Shown here in pieces: positions 1 to 9,733 of a stretch of 64,000 nucleotides of DNA. The stretch spans positions 1-64,000 of the forward strand of contig NZ_CAKAKE010000001.1 of NCBI RefSeq assembly GCF_916618915.1, written 5' to 3'. The notes beneath the pieces were generated by a model that was not told the DNA's origin, did not search any database, and saw only the letters and a program-made list of their open reading frames with translations. Position 1 is the first letter of the stretch. Each line of letters begins with the position of its first letter. Position numbers and translations under genes: made by a program. The DNA comes from Stenotrophomonas sp. Marseille-Q4652. GTDB lineage: Bacteria > Pseudomonadota > Gammaproteobacteria > Xanthomonadales > Xanthomonadaceae.

Positions 1-518
1 ACGAAGGCATCGAGCCGGCGCCCGGCGAAATCGCGCAGGATCTCGGCGGCGGTGGTGTTGCGGTGGTAGGCCGGGTTGGCCGGGTTGGCGAACTGGCTGG
101 CCAGGAACCAGCCGTGTTCCCCGGCCAGTTCCCGGGCCTTGCGCACCATGCCGCTGCCCCGCTCGGCGGCGGGGGTCAGGATCACCTTGGCGCCGTAGGC
201 GCGCATCAGCTTGCGGCGCTCTACCGAGAAGGTCTCCACCATGGTCGCGACGAACTTGTAGCCGCGTGCGGCGGCGACCATGGCCAGGGCCACGCCGGTG
301 TTGCCCGAGGTCGCCTCGACGATGGTGTCGCCGGGCTTGAGCACGCCGCGCCGCTCGGCGTCGAGGATGATCGCCAGCGCCAGGCGGTCCTTCACCGAGC
401 CACCGGGGTTGAAGGATTCGACCTTGGCGTAGACGGTGCGTCCGGCCGGGGCGATGCGGTTGAGCCGCACCACCGGGGTATTGCCGATGGTGTCGAGGAT
501 GCTGTCGTAGATGGGCAT
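1..518 (-). CDS. cysK: Cysteine synthase A (O-acetylserine sulfhydrylase), 3' part outside window
   Basis: This PLP enzyme makes cysteine from O-acetylserine and sulfide in the cytoplasm, the last step of the pathway encoded by cysDNC nearby. Reading leftwards from the ATG at 518, the protein opens MPIYDSILDTIGNTPVVRLN. It then shows the PLP-lysine region (NPGGSVKDRLA, about residues 38-48) and the substrate loop ATSGNTG (about 71-77), both hallmarks of the CysK/CysM family. About 172 codons are present; the C-terminal half lies beyond the left edge. It diverges from cysB, the usual activator of cys genes. CysK rather than CysM is the likelier assignment but cannot be proved from this half. 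Confidence 0.93.
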   Translation of the reverse strand, partial: MPIYDSILDTIGNTPVVRLNRIAPAGRTVYAKVESFNPGGSVKDRLALAIILDAERRGVLKPGDTIVEATSGNTGVALAMVAAARGYKFVATMVETFSVERRKLMRAYGAKVILTPAAERGSGMVRKARELAGEHGWFLASQFANPANPAYHRNTTAAEILRDFAGRRLDAF

Positions 519-815
519 GGGGGTCTCCGGATGGAAGCAGCAGGAGCGATTGTGGAAAGCCGGGCTTCGGACCAGGTGAAGGCGGGCAGCCGGGACGCGG
601 GCCTTGGTGCGGCTGGGCGGTCGCCCGGTGGCGCCTGTGCGCGCGTGCGGGTCGGCGCGAGGGTCGGGCCTGCGTGGAAACATTGACCGTAGACCTGGCA
701 ATGGGAGGTGTGAAATGACCTGGGGGACTCGGCTGATCGCTTTCGGTTATAAGTTGGAGCCAGGGCCCGGCCCTAGAGTCATTCCTTTCGCGCGTAAGCC
801 AACGCCTGCCCCACG
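519..815. promoter_or_regulatory. Divergent cysK/cysB regulatory region
   Basis: This 297-base spacer separates the divergent starts of cysK and cysB and contains no convincing gene; the open frames crossing it look like GC-rich shadows. An AT-rich patch with TTATAAG near 748-754 stands out in GC-rich surroundings and could serve as a -10 element in either direction. No clear -35 partner was found. CysB-type regulators usually bind AT-rich sites in such regions, but no site was resolved by eye. Confidence 0.45.
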
Positions 816-1799
816 ATGACCCTGACCCAACTGCGCTACCTGGTTGCCATTGCCGACGCCGAGCTCAACATCACGCTGGCGGCCACGCGCGTGCACGCCA
901 CCCAGCCCGGCCTGTCCAAGCAGCTCAAGCAGCTGGAGGACGAGCTGGGATTCCTGCTGTTCGTGCGCAAGGGCCGCAGCCTGGAGTCAGTGACCCCGGC
1001 CGGCGTGGAAGTCATTGCCCGTGCCCGCGCGGTGCTGGCCGAGGCCAACAACATCCGCACCTATGCGGCCAACCAGCGCCGTGAGAGCCAGGGCCAGCTG
1101 GTGCTCACCACCACCCACACCCAGGCCCGCTTCGTGTTGCCGCCGGCGGTGGCGCGGATCAAGCAGGCCTATCCTCAGGTCAGCGTGCACCTGCAGCAGG
1201 CCGCCGAAAGCGATGCGCTGGACCTGCTCAGCCAGGGCGATGCCGACATCGCGGTGGTCAGCACCGCCGGCAGCGAGCCCGGCGCCGGCATCGCCATCCC
1301 GCTGTACCGCTGGCGCCGGCTGGTGCTGGTACCGAAGGGCCATCCGCTGGACCAGGCCGGCCGCGCGCCGGACCTGGCCGCGCTGGCGGCCTGTCCGTTG
1401 ATCAGCTACGAGTCCTCGACCCGACCCGGTTCCTCGCTGCAGCGCGCCTTCGCCGACGCCGGACTGGTGCCGGACCTGTCGCTCACTGCGCTTGATGCGG
1501 ACCTGATCAAGACCTACGTGCGTACCGGGCTGGGCGTGGGCCTGCTGGCGGAAATGGCGGTCAACGCCGCCGACAGCGACCTGCGGGCGTGGCCGGCGCC
1601 GGGCGGAATCGCCCACTGCACTGCGTGGGCGGTACTGCCCCGCGAGCGGGTGCTGCGTGACTACGCGCTGGAGCTGGTACATGTGCTGGCCCCGCAGATC
1701 GACAAGCGCGACCTGCGCCGGGTGCTCGACGGCAACCAGGCGCCGGACTGGCCCGAGCCGCCCACCTGGGAATCGCTGACCCAGACCATCACCAGCTGA
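816..1799 (+). CDS. cysB: LysR-family regulator of sulfur assimilation, CysB
   Basis: CysB activates sulfate assimilation genes in response to N-acetylserine. The 327-residue length matches the CysB family (about 324 in enterics) and is longer than most LysR regulators. The N-terminal winged helix-turn-helix (about residues 1-60) includes the typical CysB segment TQPGLSKQLKQLE. The effector domain (about 90-300) carries TTTHTQARFVLP and QGDADIAV, both characteristic of CysB/Cbl. It lies divergent from cysK and upstream of cysDNC, as expected for its regulon. The chosen ATG gives the family's normal N-terminus. Confidence 0.95.
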   Translation: MTLTQLRYLVAIADAELNITLAATRVHATQPGLSKQLKQLEDELGFLLFVRKGRSLESVTPAGVEVIARARAVLAEANNIRTYAANQRRESQGQLVLTTTHTQARFVLPPAVARIKQAYPQVSVHLQQAAESDALDLLSQGDADIAVVSTAGSEPGAGIAIPLYRWRRLVLVPKGHPLDQAGRAPDLAALAACPLISYESSTRPGSSLQRAFADAGLVPDLSLTALDADLIKTYVRTGLGVGLLAEMAVNAADSDLRAWPAPGGIAHCTAWAVLPRERVLRDYALELVHVLAPQIDKRDLRRVLDGNQAPDWPEPPTWESLTQTITS

Positions 1800-1850
1800 T
1801 GCCACTGCCGGGATGGGCCGTCCCGGCAGGGGCCGGGACGTTTGTGGCAT
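1799..1850 (+). other. Nested inverted repeats after cysB, before the BLUF gene
   Basis: Three pairings are visible. An outer ATGCCAC (1799-1805) can pair with GTGGCAT (1844-1850). Inside it, CTGCCGGGA (1805-1813) pairs with TCCCGGCAG (1821-1829). A competing hairpin joins GTCCCGG (1820-1826) to CCGGGAC (1833-1839) and is followed by a short GTTT. The two inner hairpins share bases and cannot form together. This could be a weak terminator for cysB or a leader switch for the next gene. There is no proper T tract, so the role is open. Confidence 0.45.
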
Positions 1851-1881
1851 CCTCCGGCCCTTTCATGGATCGGAACCGCGC

Positions 1882-2319
1882 ATGACCCTTACTGCAGTGG
1901 CCTACACCAGCACCGCCGTCGCTGGCCTTTCAGCCATCGATCTCGACCGCCTGCTGGTCGATGCACGGGCCCACAACAAGCTGGTCGGCGTGACCGGTGT
2001 GCTGCTCTACGACGGGTTCCGCTTCTTCCAGTACTTCGAAGGCCCGACCGAAGGCGTGGAACGCATCTATGGCCGCATCCGCTCCTCGCGCATGCATGCC
2101 GAGATCAAGGAGCTGTACCACGCGCCGGTGGAGCGCACCTGGTTCGGCCAGTGGCACATGGCCTGTCGCCAGACCGGCGGCAGCGTGCTGCAGGAACTGA
2201 GCAACGCGCAGTGGAAGCGCGAGGCCGCCTACCTGAGCGAGGACGTCCGGCAGGCCGGTGATTCGGCGGGCATGCGCGCGCTGCTCGAGTTCTGGGAGCG
2301 ACAGGCGCAGGACGCCTGA
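1882..2319 (+). CDS. Stand-alone BLUF-domain blue-light sensor
   Basis: BLUF domains bind FAD and sense blue light through rearranged hydrogen bonds around the flavin. Of 145 residues, about 1-95 form the domain. The key positions are present: Tyr8 (AYTS), Asn32 (AHNKLVGVTGVLL), Gln50 (FFQYFEGP), and a Trp91/Met93 pair corresponding to AppA Trp104/Met106. No output domain follows, so it belongs to the short BLUF class that acts through a partner protein or its C-terminal helices (about 100-145). The ATG at 1882 puts the flavin Tyr at the usual distance from the N-terminus; an in-frame extension to 1813 is unconserved in appearance. It sits between cysB and cysD on the same strand. Confidence 0.9.
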   Translation: MTLTAVAYTSTAVAGLSAIDLDRLLVDARAHNKLVGVTGVLLYDGFRFFQYFEGPTEGVERIYGRIRSSRMHAEIKELYHAPVERTWFGQWHMACRQTGGSVLQELSNAQWKREAAYLSEDVRQAGDSAGMRALLEFWERQAQDA

Positions 2320-2377
2320 CTGCGGCGGGCGGGTCGCTGAACCCGCTGGCCACGACCGCTTTCCCCAACCTGCGTCG

Positions 2378-2406
2378 GACTGTGTGGACGGGGGCGCTGC
2401 TATCCT
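2378..2406 (+). promoter_or_regulatory. Possible promoter of cysDNC
   Basis: A TATCCT hexamer at 2401-2406 lies 28 bases before the cysD start and resembles a -10 element. The same hexamer precedes rimK at 21676. The -35 position (2378-2383, GACTGT) is poor, which would suit an activator-dependent cys promoter. This rests on visual inspection only. Confidence 0.35.
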
Positions 2407-2434
2407 TGCGTGATCCCGTAACGAAGACCCTGCA

Positions 2435-3346
2435 ATGAGCGCCGTGGCCCACTTGTCGCACCTTGACCGGCTGGAAGCCGAGAGCATCCACATCATGCGC
2501 GAGGTGGCGGCCGGGTTCGAGAATCCGGTGCTGCTGTATTCGGTGGGCAAGGACAGTTCGGTGCTGCTGCACCTGCTGCTCAAGGCGTTCGCACCGGCGA
2601 TGCCGTCGATCCCGCTGCTGCACGTGGATACCCGCTGGAAGTTCCGCGAGATGATCGCCTTCCGCGACCGCCGCGCGGCCGAAACCGGCGTGGACCTGCG
2701 CGTGCACATCAATCCCGAGGGCGTGGCGCGCGACATCAGCCCGGTCACGCATGGCGCCTCGGTGCATACCGACGTGATGAAGACCCAGGGCCTGAAGCAG
2801 GCGCTGGACAAGTGGAAGTTCGATGCCGCCATCGGTGGCGCGCGCCGCGACGAGGAAAAGTCGCGCGCCAAGGAGCGGGTGTTCTCCTTCCGCAACGACA
2901 AGCACCGCTGGGACCCCAAGAACCAGCGCCCGGAACTGTGGAACCTGTACAACCCGCGCATCCACCCGGGCGAGAGCGTGCGCGTGTTCCCGCTGTCCAA
3001 CTGGACCGAGCTGGACATCTGGCTCTACATCTACCGCGAGAAGATCCCGGTGGTGCCACTGTACTTTGCCGCCGAACGCCCGGTGGTCGAACGTGGCGGC
3101 ACGCTGATCATGGTCGATGACGACCGCCTGCCGCTGGAGCCCGGCGAGGTGCCGCAGATGCGCAAGGTGCGCTTCCGCACGCTGGGCTGCTACCCGCTGA
3201 CCGGTGCGATCGAATCCGAAGCCGATACCCTGGAAAAGATCATCGCCGAGATGCTGGTCTCCACCAGCTCCGAGCGCCAGGGTCGACTGATCGACCACGA
3301 CCAGTCCGCCTCGATGGAAAAGAAGAAAGTGGAAGGTTATTTCTGA
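2435..3346 (+). CDS. cysD: Sulfate adenylyltransferase subunit 2
   Basis: CysD is the catalytic subunit of ATP sulfurylase, which with the GTPase CysN activates sulfate to adenosine 5'-phosphosulfate. The 303-residue protein has the PP-loop SVGKDSSV at about residues 36-43, the family's adenylation motif. It also has the conserved segments [11 protein letters not shown] and [20 protein letters not shown], and ends KKKVEGYF as CysD proteins typically do. Its stop overlaps the cysNC start by one base (TGATG), indicating coupled translation of the two subunits. Confidence 0.97.
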   Translation: MSAVAHLSHLDRLEAESIHIMREVAAGFENPVLLYSVGKDSSVLLHLLLKAFAPAMPSIPLLHVDTRWKFREMIAFRDRRAAETGVDLRVHINPEGVARDISPVTHGASVHTDVMKTQGLKQALDKWKFDAAIGGARRDEEKSRAKERVFSFRNDKHRWDPKNQRPELWNLYNPRIHPGESVRVFPLSNWTELDIWLYIYREKIPVVPLYFAAERPVVERGGTLIMVDDDRLPLEPGEVPQMRKVRFRTLGCYPLTGAIESEADTLEKIIAEMLVSTSSERQGRLIDHDQSASMEKKKVEGYF

Positions 3347-5286
3347 TGGAGCCGGAGCAGATGGCAGACACCACCCCGCAGGCGGCGCCGGCCCCGACCG
3401 AAAGCAGCCGTGGCGCCGATCCGGCCGAAGTGGCCGCATACCTGCGCCAGCACGAATCCAAGCCCTTGCTGCGCTTCATCACCTGCGGCAGCGTGGACGA
3501 TGGCAAGAGCACGCTGATCGGCCGCCTGCTGTTCGAGAGCAAGCGCCTGTTCGATGACCAGCTCAAGGCGCTGGAGGCCGACAGCCGTCGCCACGGCACC
3601 CAGGGCGACCGCATCGACTACGCGCTGCTGCTCGATGGCCTGGCCGCCGAGCGCGAGCAGGGCATCACCATCGACGTGGCCTACCGCTACTTCGATACCG
3701 AACGCCGCAAGTACATCGTCGCCGACTGCCCCGGGCACGAGCAGTACACCCGCAACATGGCCACCGGGGCCTCCACTGCCGACCTGGCGGTGGTGCTGGT
3801 GGATGCACGCAAGGGGCTGCTGCCGCAGACGCGCCGCCACAGCTACATCATTTCGCTGCTCGGCATCCGCCACGTGGTGCTGGCGGTCAACAAGATGGAC
3901 CTGGTGGATTACGACCAGCAGGTGTTCGAGCGCATCGCCGGCGAATACGCCGCGCTCGCCGCGCAGCTGGGCATCGAGCAGGTGCAGGCGATCCCGCTGT
4001 CCGCGCTGGAAGGCCAGAACCTGTCGGCCCGGTCGGTGCACACGCCCTGGTACCCGGGGCCGAGCCTGATCGAGCATCTGGACACGGTGGTCCCGGCCGC
4101 GCATGACACCGGCACCGAGTTCCGCATGCCGGTGCAGTGGGTCAACCGGCCCAACCAGGATTTCCGTGGCTTTGCCGGCACCGTGGCCGCCGGGCAGGTG
4201 CGCGTCGGTGACGAGGTCGTGGTACTGCCCTCCGGGCGTCGCTCCACGGTCACCCAGGTGCTGGGCCCGAACGGTCCGGTCGACCGCGCGGTCATCGGCC
4301 AGGCGATCACGCTGACCCTGGCCGACGAGGTGGACATCAGCCGGGGCGACGTCATCGCCATGGCCAAGGCGCCGCCGGAAGTGGCCGACCAGTTCGTCGC
4401 CCACGTGCTGTGGATGGACGACGCCGGCCTGCTGCCGGGCCGCCCCTACCGCATGCAGATCGGCACCCGCACCGTCATCGCCAGCGTCACCGAGATCAAG
4501 CACCGGGTCGACGTGAACACCCAGGAGCACCTGGCCGCCAAGCGCCTGGAGCTCAACGAGGTTGGCTACTGCAACCTGTCGCTGGACGCGCCGATCGCCT
4601 TCGAGTCCTACGCGCGCAACCGCGCCCTGGGCGGCTTCATCCTGATCGACCGCCAGACCAATGCCACCGTCGCCGCCGGCACCCTGGACTTCGCCCTGCG
4701 CCGTGCCGGCAACGTGCACTGGCAGCACCTGGACGTGGACAAGGCCGCGCGCGCCCGGATCAAGGGCCAGACCCCGCGCGTGGTGTGGTTCACCGGCCTG
4801 TCCGGCGCCGGCAAGTCCACCATCGCCAACCTGGTCGAGAAGCGCCTGCTGGCCAGTGGCCACCACACCTTCCTGCTCGACGGCGACAACGTGCGCCATG
4901 GCCTGAACCGCGACCTGGGCTTCACCGACGAGGACCGGGTGGAGAACATCCGTCGCGTGGCCGAGGTTGCCAGGCTGATGACCGAGGCCGGGCTGATCGT
5001 GCTGGTCAGCTTCATCTCGCCGTTCCGCGCCGAGCGGCGGATGGCACGCGAGCGCTTCGCGCCCGGCGAGTTCGTCGAGGTCTTCGTCGACGCCCCGCTG
5101 GCCGTGGCCGAGGCCCGCGATGTGAAGGGCCTGTACCGCAAGGCCCGCGCCGGCCTGATTCCCAATTTCACCGGCATCGATTCGCCCTACGAGCCGCCGG
5201 AGGCGCCCGAAGTCCATCTTCACGCCGACCGAGGGGATGCCGGGCAACTGGCCGCGCAGGTGCTCAGGGCGCTGGGGCTGGAATAA
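3346..5286 (+). CDS. cysNC: Bifunctional sulfate adenylyltransferase subunit 1 / adenylylsulfate kinase
   Basis: This 646-residue fusion joins the regulatory GTPase of ATP sulfurylase to APS kinase, taking sulfate to PAPS in one complex with CysD. Residues about 40-450 form an EF-Tu-like GTPase with GSVDDGKS (48-55), [12 protein letters not shown] and the guanine motif NKMD. Residues about 475-640 are APS kinase, with the P-loop GLSGAGKST from 484, [10 protein letters not shown], and the [13 protein letters not shown] segment containing the usual phosphorylated Ser. The fusion is common in Xanthomonas-type bacteria, whereas enterics have separate cysN and cysC. It overlaps cysD by one base. 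Confidence 0.97.
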   Translation: MEPEQMADTTPQAAPAPTESSRGADPAEVAAYLRQHESKPLLRFITCGSVDDGKSTLIGRLLFESKRLFDDQLKALEADSRRHGTQGDRIDYALLLDGLAAEREQGITIDVAYRYFDTERRKYIVADCPGHEQYTRNMATGASTADLAVVLVDARKGLLPQTRRHSYIISLLGIRHVVLAVNKMDLVDYDQQVFERIAGEYAALAAQLGIEQVQAIPLSALEGQNLSARSVHTPWYPGPSLIEHLDTVVPAAHDTGTEFRMPVQWVNRPNQDFRGFAGTVAAGQVRVGDEVVVLPSGRRSTVTQVLGPNGPVDRAVIGQAITLTLADEVDISRGDVIAMAKAPPEVADQFVAHVLWMDDAGLLPGRPYRMQIGTRTVIASVTEIKHRVDVNTQEHLAAKRLELNEVGYCNLSLDAPIAFESYARNRALGGFILIDRQTNATVAAGTLDFALRRAGNVHWQHLDVDKAARARIKGQTPRVVWFTGLSGAGKSTIANLVEKRLLASGHHTFLLDGDNVRHGLNRDLGFTDEDRVENIRRVAEVARLMTEAGLIVLVSFISPFRAERRMARERFAPGEFVEVFVDAPLAVAEARDVKGLYRKARAGLIPNFTGIDSPYEPPEAPEVHLHADRGDAGQLAAQVLRALGLE

Positions 5287-5374
5287 ACGCCCGGCCCCGA
5301 CCCACCAATGGCACATACGGTCGTCATGTGGCGCCGGCTAGACTCCGGGGTCAACGATTTCACCGGGATTGTTC

Positions 5375-6463
5375 ATGTTGGGACGTACTGCCGCGACCTT
5401 CACCGCGGGCATCGCTTTGGCACTGTTGCTGACGGCATGCGCGAAGGAAGGCGGCGGACGGCCGCAGGGCGGCGGACCGGTGGCGGTGACCACCCAGGTC
5501 GTGCAGCCAACGGCATGGAACGACACCCTGCAGACGCTGGGTACGGCCAAGGCGCGTGAGTCGGTCACGGTGACCGCCAAGGTCAGCGAGATCATCGAGA
5601 AGGTGCACTTCGAGAGCGGCCAGGAAGTGGCTGCCGGTGCCCCATTGGTGACCCTGCGCGGCGATGCCCAGCAGGCCGCGCTGTCCTCGGCGCAGGCCAC
5701 CTTTGCCGAGGCCGACCGCCTGTATCGCCGCCAGCGCGAGCTGGCCGCCCAGCAGCTGGTGGCGTCCTCCACCCTGGATACGCAGAAGGCCGTGCGCGAT
5801 GCCGCCGAGGCCCGGGTCCGGGAAATGCAGTCGGACATCGGCGATCGCCGCGTGCGCGCGCCGTTCGCCGGCGTGCTGGGCATCCGCCAGGTCAGCCCCG
5901 GTTCGCTGGTCACCCCGACCACCGCCATCGCCACGCTCGACGACATCGCCCGCATGCACGTGGACTTCCAGGTACCCGAGGCCGAGCTTGCCAAGGTGGC
6001 ACCGGGCAACAAGGTCAGCGGCACCAGCGTCGCCTGGCCGGGCCGCACCTTCGAGGGCGTGGTCACCACGGTCGATGCCCGCGTCGATGAGTCCACCCGC
6101 GCGGTCACCGTGCGCGCCGACTTCCCCAATCCCGACCGCGCGCTGCGCCCGGGCATGCTGCTGGACGTGCGCATCTTCCGCCCCGAACGCCAGGCGCTGG
6201 TGATCCCGGAGATCGCGGTGGTGCAGGTCGGCCGCGAGTCCTTCGTCTATCGGGTCAAGGACGACGACAGCGTCGAGCGCGTCGACGTGGTCACCGGTGC
6301 CCGCCGCGCCGGCGTGGTCGAGATCACCGAGGGCGTGGCCGCCGGCGACCGCATCGTGGTCGACGGTACCGGCAAGCTGCGGCCCGGGGCGAAGATTACC
6401 GCCGCCGGGGACGATCGCGATGAGGTTGCCGGTGCTACGAAGCCCGGAGCCGCTGCACGATGA
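5375..6463 (+). CDS. RND efflux periplasmic adaptor (membrane fusion lipoprotein)
   Basis: This adaptor links an inner-membrane RND pump to an outer-membrane channel. The N-terminus has a hydrophobic stretch ending in the lipobox LLTAC, predicting lipid attachment at the Cys near residue 22. The rest shows the HlyD/MFP layout: a biotinyl-lipoyl half (VHFESGQEVAAGAPLVTL), an alpha-hairpin with ADRLYRRQRELAAQQLVASSTLD, then VRAPFAGVLGIRQVSPGSLV and beta-barrel strands. It overlaps the pump gene by four bases (ATGA). The ATG at 5375 is preferred over a TTG two codons upstream. The substrate cannot be told from sequence. Confidence 0.93.
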   Translation: MLGRTAATFTAGIALALLLTACAKEGGGRPQGGGPVAVTTQVVQPTAWNDTLQTLGTAKARESVTVTAKVSEIIEKVHFESGQEVAAGAPLVTLRGDAQQAALSSAQATFAEADRLYRRQRELAAQQLVASSTLDTQKAVRDAAEARVREMQSDIGDRRVRAPFAGVLGIRQVSPGSLVTPTTAIATLDDIARMHVDFQVPEAELAKVAPGNKVSGTSVAWPGRTFEGVVTTVDARVDESTRAVTVRADFPNPDRALRPGMLLDVRIFRPERQALVIPEIAVVQVGRESFVYRVKDDDSVERVDVVTGARRAGVVEITEGVAAGDRIVVDGTGKLRPGAKITAAGDDRDEVAGATKPGAAAR

Positions 6464-9400
6464 AGCTGTCCGACATCTCGATCAAGCGGCCGGTATTTGC
6501 CGCGGTGATGAGCCTGCTGCTGGTGGTGCTGGGCGTGATGTCGTTCACCCGCCTGACCCTGCGGGAACTGCCGGCGATCGACCCCCCCATCGTCTCGGTG
6601 TCGGTGGAATACACCGGCGCTTCGGCCGCCGTCATCGAGAGCCGCATCACCCAGGTGCTGGAAGACGCGCTGGCCGGTATCGAGGGCATCGACACCATCA
6701 ACGCGCGCAGCAACAACGGCCGTGCGCAGGTGAGCATCGAGTTCACATCCAACCGTGACATCGAGGCGGCGGCCAATGATGTGCGCGATGCGGTCAGCCG
6801 CGTCGCCGACCGCCTGCCCGAGGAGGCGCGCCCGCCGGAAGTGGCCAAGGTCGAGAGCGACGCCGACCCGATCATCTGGTTCAACATGACGTCCTCGACC
6901 ATGGACACGCTGGCGTTGAGCGACTACGCCGACCGTTACGTGGTCGACCGCTTCTCCAGCCTGGATGGCGTGGCCCAGGTCCGCATCGGCGGCCGCCAGC
7001 GCTATGCGATGCGCATCTGGCTGGACCGCGACCAGCTGGCCGCGCGCGGCATGACCGTCGGCGATGTCGAAAGCGCGCTGCGCAGCGAGAACGTCGAGCT
7101 TCCGGCCGGCCGCATCGAGTCGGCCGAGCGCGACTTCACCCTGCGCGTGGAGCGCAACTACGTCGAACCGTCCGACTTCGCCACCATCCCGCTGGGCAAG
7201 GGCATTGATGGCTACGTCGTGCGCCTGGGCGACGTGGCGAAGATCGAGCTCGATTCCTCCGAGCGCCGGGCTTACTACCGCAGCAACGGTGAGCCGGGCA
7301 TCGGCCTGGGCATCGTCAAGACCTCCACCGCCAACGCGCTGGACGTGGCCCGCGGGGCACGCGCGGAGGCCGAGCGCATCGGCGCCACCCTGCCCGAAGG
7401 CACCCATATCTTCGTCGCCTTCGACAACACCACCTTCATCGAGGCCGCGGTCGAGCGCGTCTACGCCACGTTGTTCGAGGCGATGGCACTGGTGCTGGTT
7501 GTGATCTGGCTGTTCCTGGGCAGCTTCCGCGCCGCGTTGATCCCGGCGGTGACGGTGCCGGTGTGCCTGGTGGCCGCCTTCATCGCGCTGTACGCCTTCG
7601 GCTTCTCGATCAACCTGCTGACCCTGCTTGCCCTGGTGCTGTGCATCGGACTGGTGGTGGATGACGCGATCGTGGTGGTGGAGAACGTGCAGCGCCGCAT
7701 CGACCTGGGCGAGCCGCCGCTGGTGGCTTCCCGGCGCGGCACCCACCAGGTCGCCTTCGCGGTGATCGCCACCACCGCGGTGCTGGTGGCGGTGTTCCTG
7801 CCGGTCGGATTCCTCGAGGGCAATACCGGGCGCCTGTTCCGCGAACTGGCGGTGGCCCTGGCCGCGGCGGTGGCGATCTCCGCCTTCGTTGCATTGACCC
7901 TCACCCCGATGATGGCCTCCAAGCTGCTCAAGCCGCACAGCGGGCAGCCGCCGAAGGGCATCAACGGCTTCATCAATCGTCACCTGGACCGGCTGTCCGC
8001 CAGCTACGGCCGGGTGCTGGATCGCCACGTGCACCGCAGCTGGCTGTTCGCGGTGGTGATGGTGGCGGCGCTGCTGGCCAGCTGGCTGCTGATGCGCGCC
8101 CTGCCTAGCGAACTGGCGCCGGCCGAGGACCGCGGTTCGTTCCAGGTCATGATCGATGGCCCGGAAGGCGCCGGCTATGACTACACCGTCAGGCAGGTCC
8201 AGGAAGTGGAGGCGATCGTGGGCCGCTTCGTCGGGGACGACAAGCCGATCGCGCGCGCCAATCCGCGCGTGCCCGGCGGCTTTGGTGCGAGCGAGGAAAT
8301 GCACACCGGCCGCATCAGCGTGTTCCTGCAGCCATGGCGGCAGCGCGACGTCCCGACGGGCAAGGTCGCCGAGTCGCTGCAGAAGGAACTGAACGGCCTG
8401 GCCGGCGTGCGCGTGCGCACCCAGGTCGGCGGTGGCCTGGTGCGCAGCTTCGGCCAGCCGCTGCAGATCGTGCTCGGCGGCCCCGAATACGAGGAAATCG
8501 CGCAGTGGCGCGACCGCCTGCTCGCACGCATGGCCGACAACCCCGGCCTGGTCGGCGCTGATTCGGACTACAAGGAAACCCGGCCGCAGATGCGGGTCAA
8601 CATCGACCGCCAACGCGCTGCCGACCTTGGCGTGTCGGTCACCGTGATTGGTTCGGCGCTGGAAACGATGATGGGCTCGCGCCGCGTGACCACCTTCGTC
8701 GACGCCGGCGAGGAATACGACGTGCTGGTGCAGGCCGGCCGCGAGGGTCGCGCGAGTCCCGCCGACCTGGCTGCGATCCGCGTGCGTTCGGCCAGCGGCG
8801 GGCTGGTGCCGCTGGCCAACCTGGTCACGCTCAGCGAAGTGGCCGAGCCCGGCTCGCTCAACCGCTTCAACCGCCTGCGCGCGATCACCATCAATGCCGG
8901 CCTGGCCCCGGGTTACACCCTGGGCGAGGCGATCAGCTGGGTGGAGCAGGTTGTGCAGGAAGAACTGCCCGAATACGCGCAGATCGACTGGAAGGGCGAG
9001 TCGCGCGAGTACCAGAAGTCCGGCAGCGCGGTGCTGCTGACCTTCGCCATGGCGCTGCTGGTGGTCTACCTGGTGCTGGCCGCGCAGTTCGAGAGCTTCA
9101 TCCATCCGCTGGTGATCATGCTCACCGTGCCGCTGGGCGTGCTCGGCGCGTTGCTCGGCCTGTACGTCAGCGGCGGCACGCTCAACCTGTTCAGCCAGAT
9201 CGGCATCGTGATGCTGGTCGGCCTGGCGGCCAAGAACGGCATCCTGATCGTGGAGTTCGCCAACCAGCTGCGCGACGAGGGCCGCAACGTGCACCAGGCC
9301 ATCGTGGAGTCGGCACGGGTGCGCCTGCGCCCGATCCTGATGACCTCGCTGGCCACCGTGTTCGGCGCGATCCCGCTGGTGGTTGCCGGCGGCCCGGGCT

Positions 9401-9585
9401 CGGCCAGCCGCGGCACCATCGGCGTGGTGGTGATCTTCGGCGTCACCCTGTCCACCTTCCTGTCGCTGTTCGTGGTGCCGGCGTTCTATGCGCTGCTGGC
9501 GCCGTACACCAAGTCGCCCGAGTCGGTGGCCAACGAACTGGAGCGGCTGGAGAAGCAGACCCCCTCGGTCGGCGGGCACGCCTGA
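6460..9585 (+). CDS. RND multidrug efflux pump, inner-membrane permease (HAE-1 type)
   Basis: This 1041-residue proton-driven pump matches AcrB/MexB-family length. It has the N-terminal helix SIKRPVFAAVMSLLLVVLG, two large periplasmic loops, and transmembrane blocks around residues 330-540 and 850-1015. The proton-relay pair Asp401-Asp402 in GLVVDDAIVVVENVQRR is intact, as is the late motif GLAAKNGILIVEFA. It is translationally coupled to the adaptor gene. No outer-membrane factor gene follows, so it probably borrows a TolC/OprM-type channel encoded elsewhere. Resistance to a particular drug should not be assumed. Confidence 0.94.
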   Translation: MKLSDISIKRPVFAAVMSLLLVVLGVMSFTRLTLRELPAIDPPIVSVSVEYTGASAAVIESRITQVLEDALAGIEGIDTINARSNNGRAQVSIEFTSNRDIEAAANDVRDAVSRVADRLPEEARPPEVAKVESDADPIIWFNMTSSTMDTLALSDYADRYVVDRFSSLDGVAQVRIGGRQRYAMRIWLDRDQLAARGMTVGDVESALRSENVELPAGRIESAERDFTLRVERNYVEPSDFATIPLGKGIDGYVVRLGDVAKIELDSSERRAYYRSNGEPGIGLGIVKTSTANALDVARGARAEAERIGATLPEGTHIFVAFDNTTFIEAAVERVYATLFEAMALVLVVIWLFLGSFRAALIPAVTVPVCLVAAFIALYAFGFSINLLTLLALVLCIGLVVDDAIVVVENVQRRIDLGEPPLVASRRGTHQVAFAVIATTAVLVAVFLPVGFLEGNTGRLFRELAVALAAAVAISAFVALTLTPMMASKLLKPHSGQPPKGINGFINRHLDRLSASYGRVLDRHVHRSWLFAVVMVAALLASWLLMRALPSELAPAEDRGSFQVMIDGPEGAGYDYTVRQVQEVEAIVGRFVGDDKPIARANPRVPGGFGASEEMHTGRISVFLQPWRQRDVPTGKVAESLQKELNGLAGVRVRTQVGGGLVRSFGQPLQIVLGGPEYEEIAQWRDRLLARMADNPGLVGADSDYKETRPQMRVNIDRQRAADLGVSVTVIGSALETMMGSRRVTTFVDAGEEYDVLVQAGREGRASPADLAAIRVRSASGGLVPLANLVTLSEVAEPGSLNRFNRLRAITINAGLAPGYTLGEAISWVEQVVQEELPEYAQIDWKGESREYQKSGSAVLLTFAMALLVVYLVLAAQFESFIHPLVIMLTVPLGVLGALLGLYVSGGTLNLFSQIGIVMLVGLAAKNGILIVEFANQLRDEGRNVHQAIVESARVRLRPILMTSLATVFGAIPLVVAGGPGSASRGTIGVVVIFGVTLSTFLSLFVVPAFYALLAPYTKSPESVANELERLEKQTPSVGGHA

Positions 9586-9590
9586 CCAAC

Positions 9591-9623
9591 GCCGCTGCTC
9601 CGCCGGACCGGCGGGGCAGCGGC
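9591..9623 (+). terminator. Strong GC hairpin after the RND gene
   Basis: GCCGCTGC-T-CCGCC (9591-9604) pairs with GGCGG-G-GCAGCGGC (9610-9623), giving about 14 pairs including one G-U across a five-base loop. It starts six bases after the stop of the pump gene. It lacks a T tract, so it may shield the 3' end or act only weakly as a terminator. Confidence 0.5.
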
Positions 9624-9733
9624 AACCGGGTTGGATTTCCCCTTCGCAGCCTGCTGCGGATCGTGGAGAATCAACCGGTCCTCCCGGCCGACGGGAACGA
9701 TCTTTTCTGATTTCCGCCGACTGGAGAGAGCGC

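Noticed and set aside
9586..9733. A possible glycine riboswitch before the sodium:alanine/glycine symporter
   Set aside because: Such transporters often have one, but the conserved glycine-aptamer core was not found. Only a strong hairpin at 9591-9623 and smaller stems are present.
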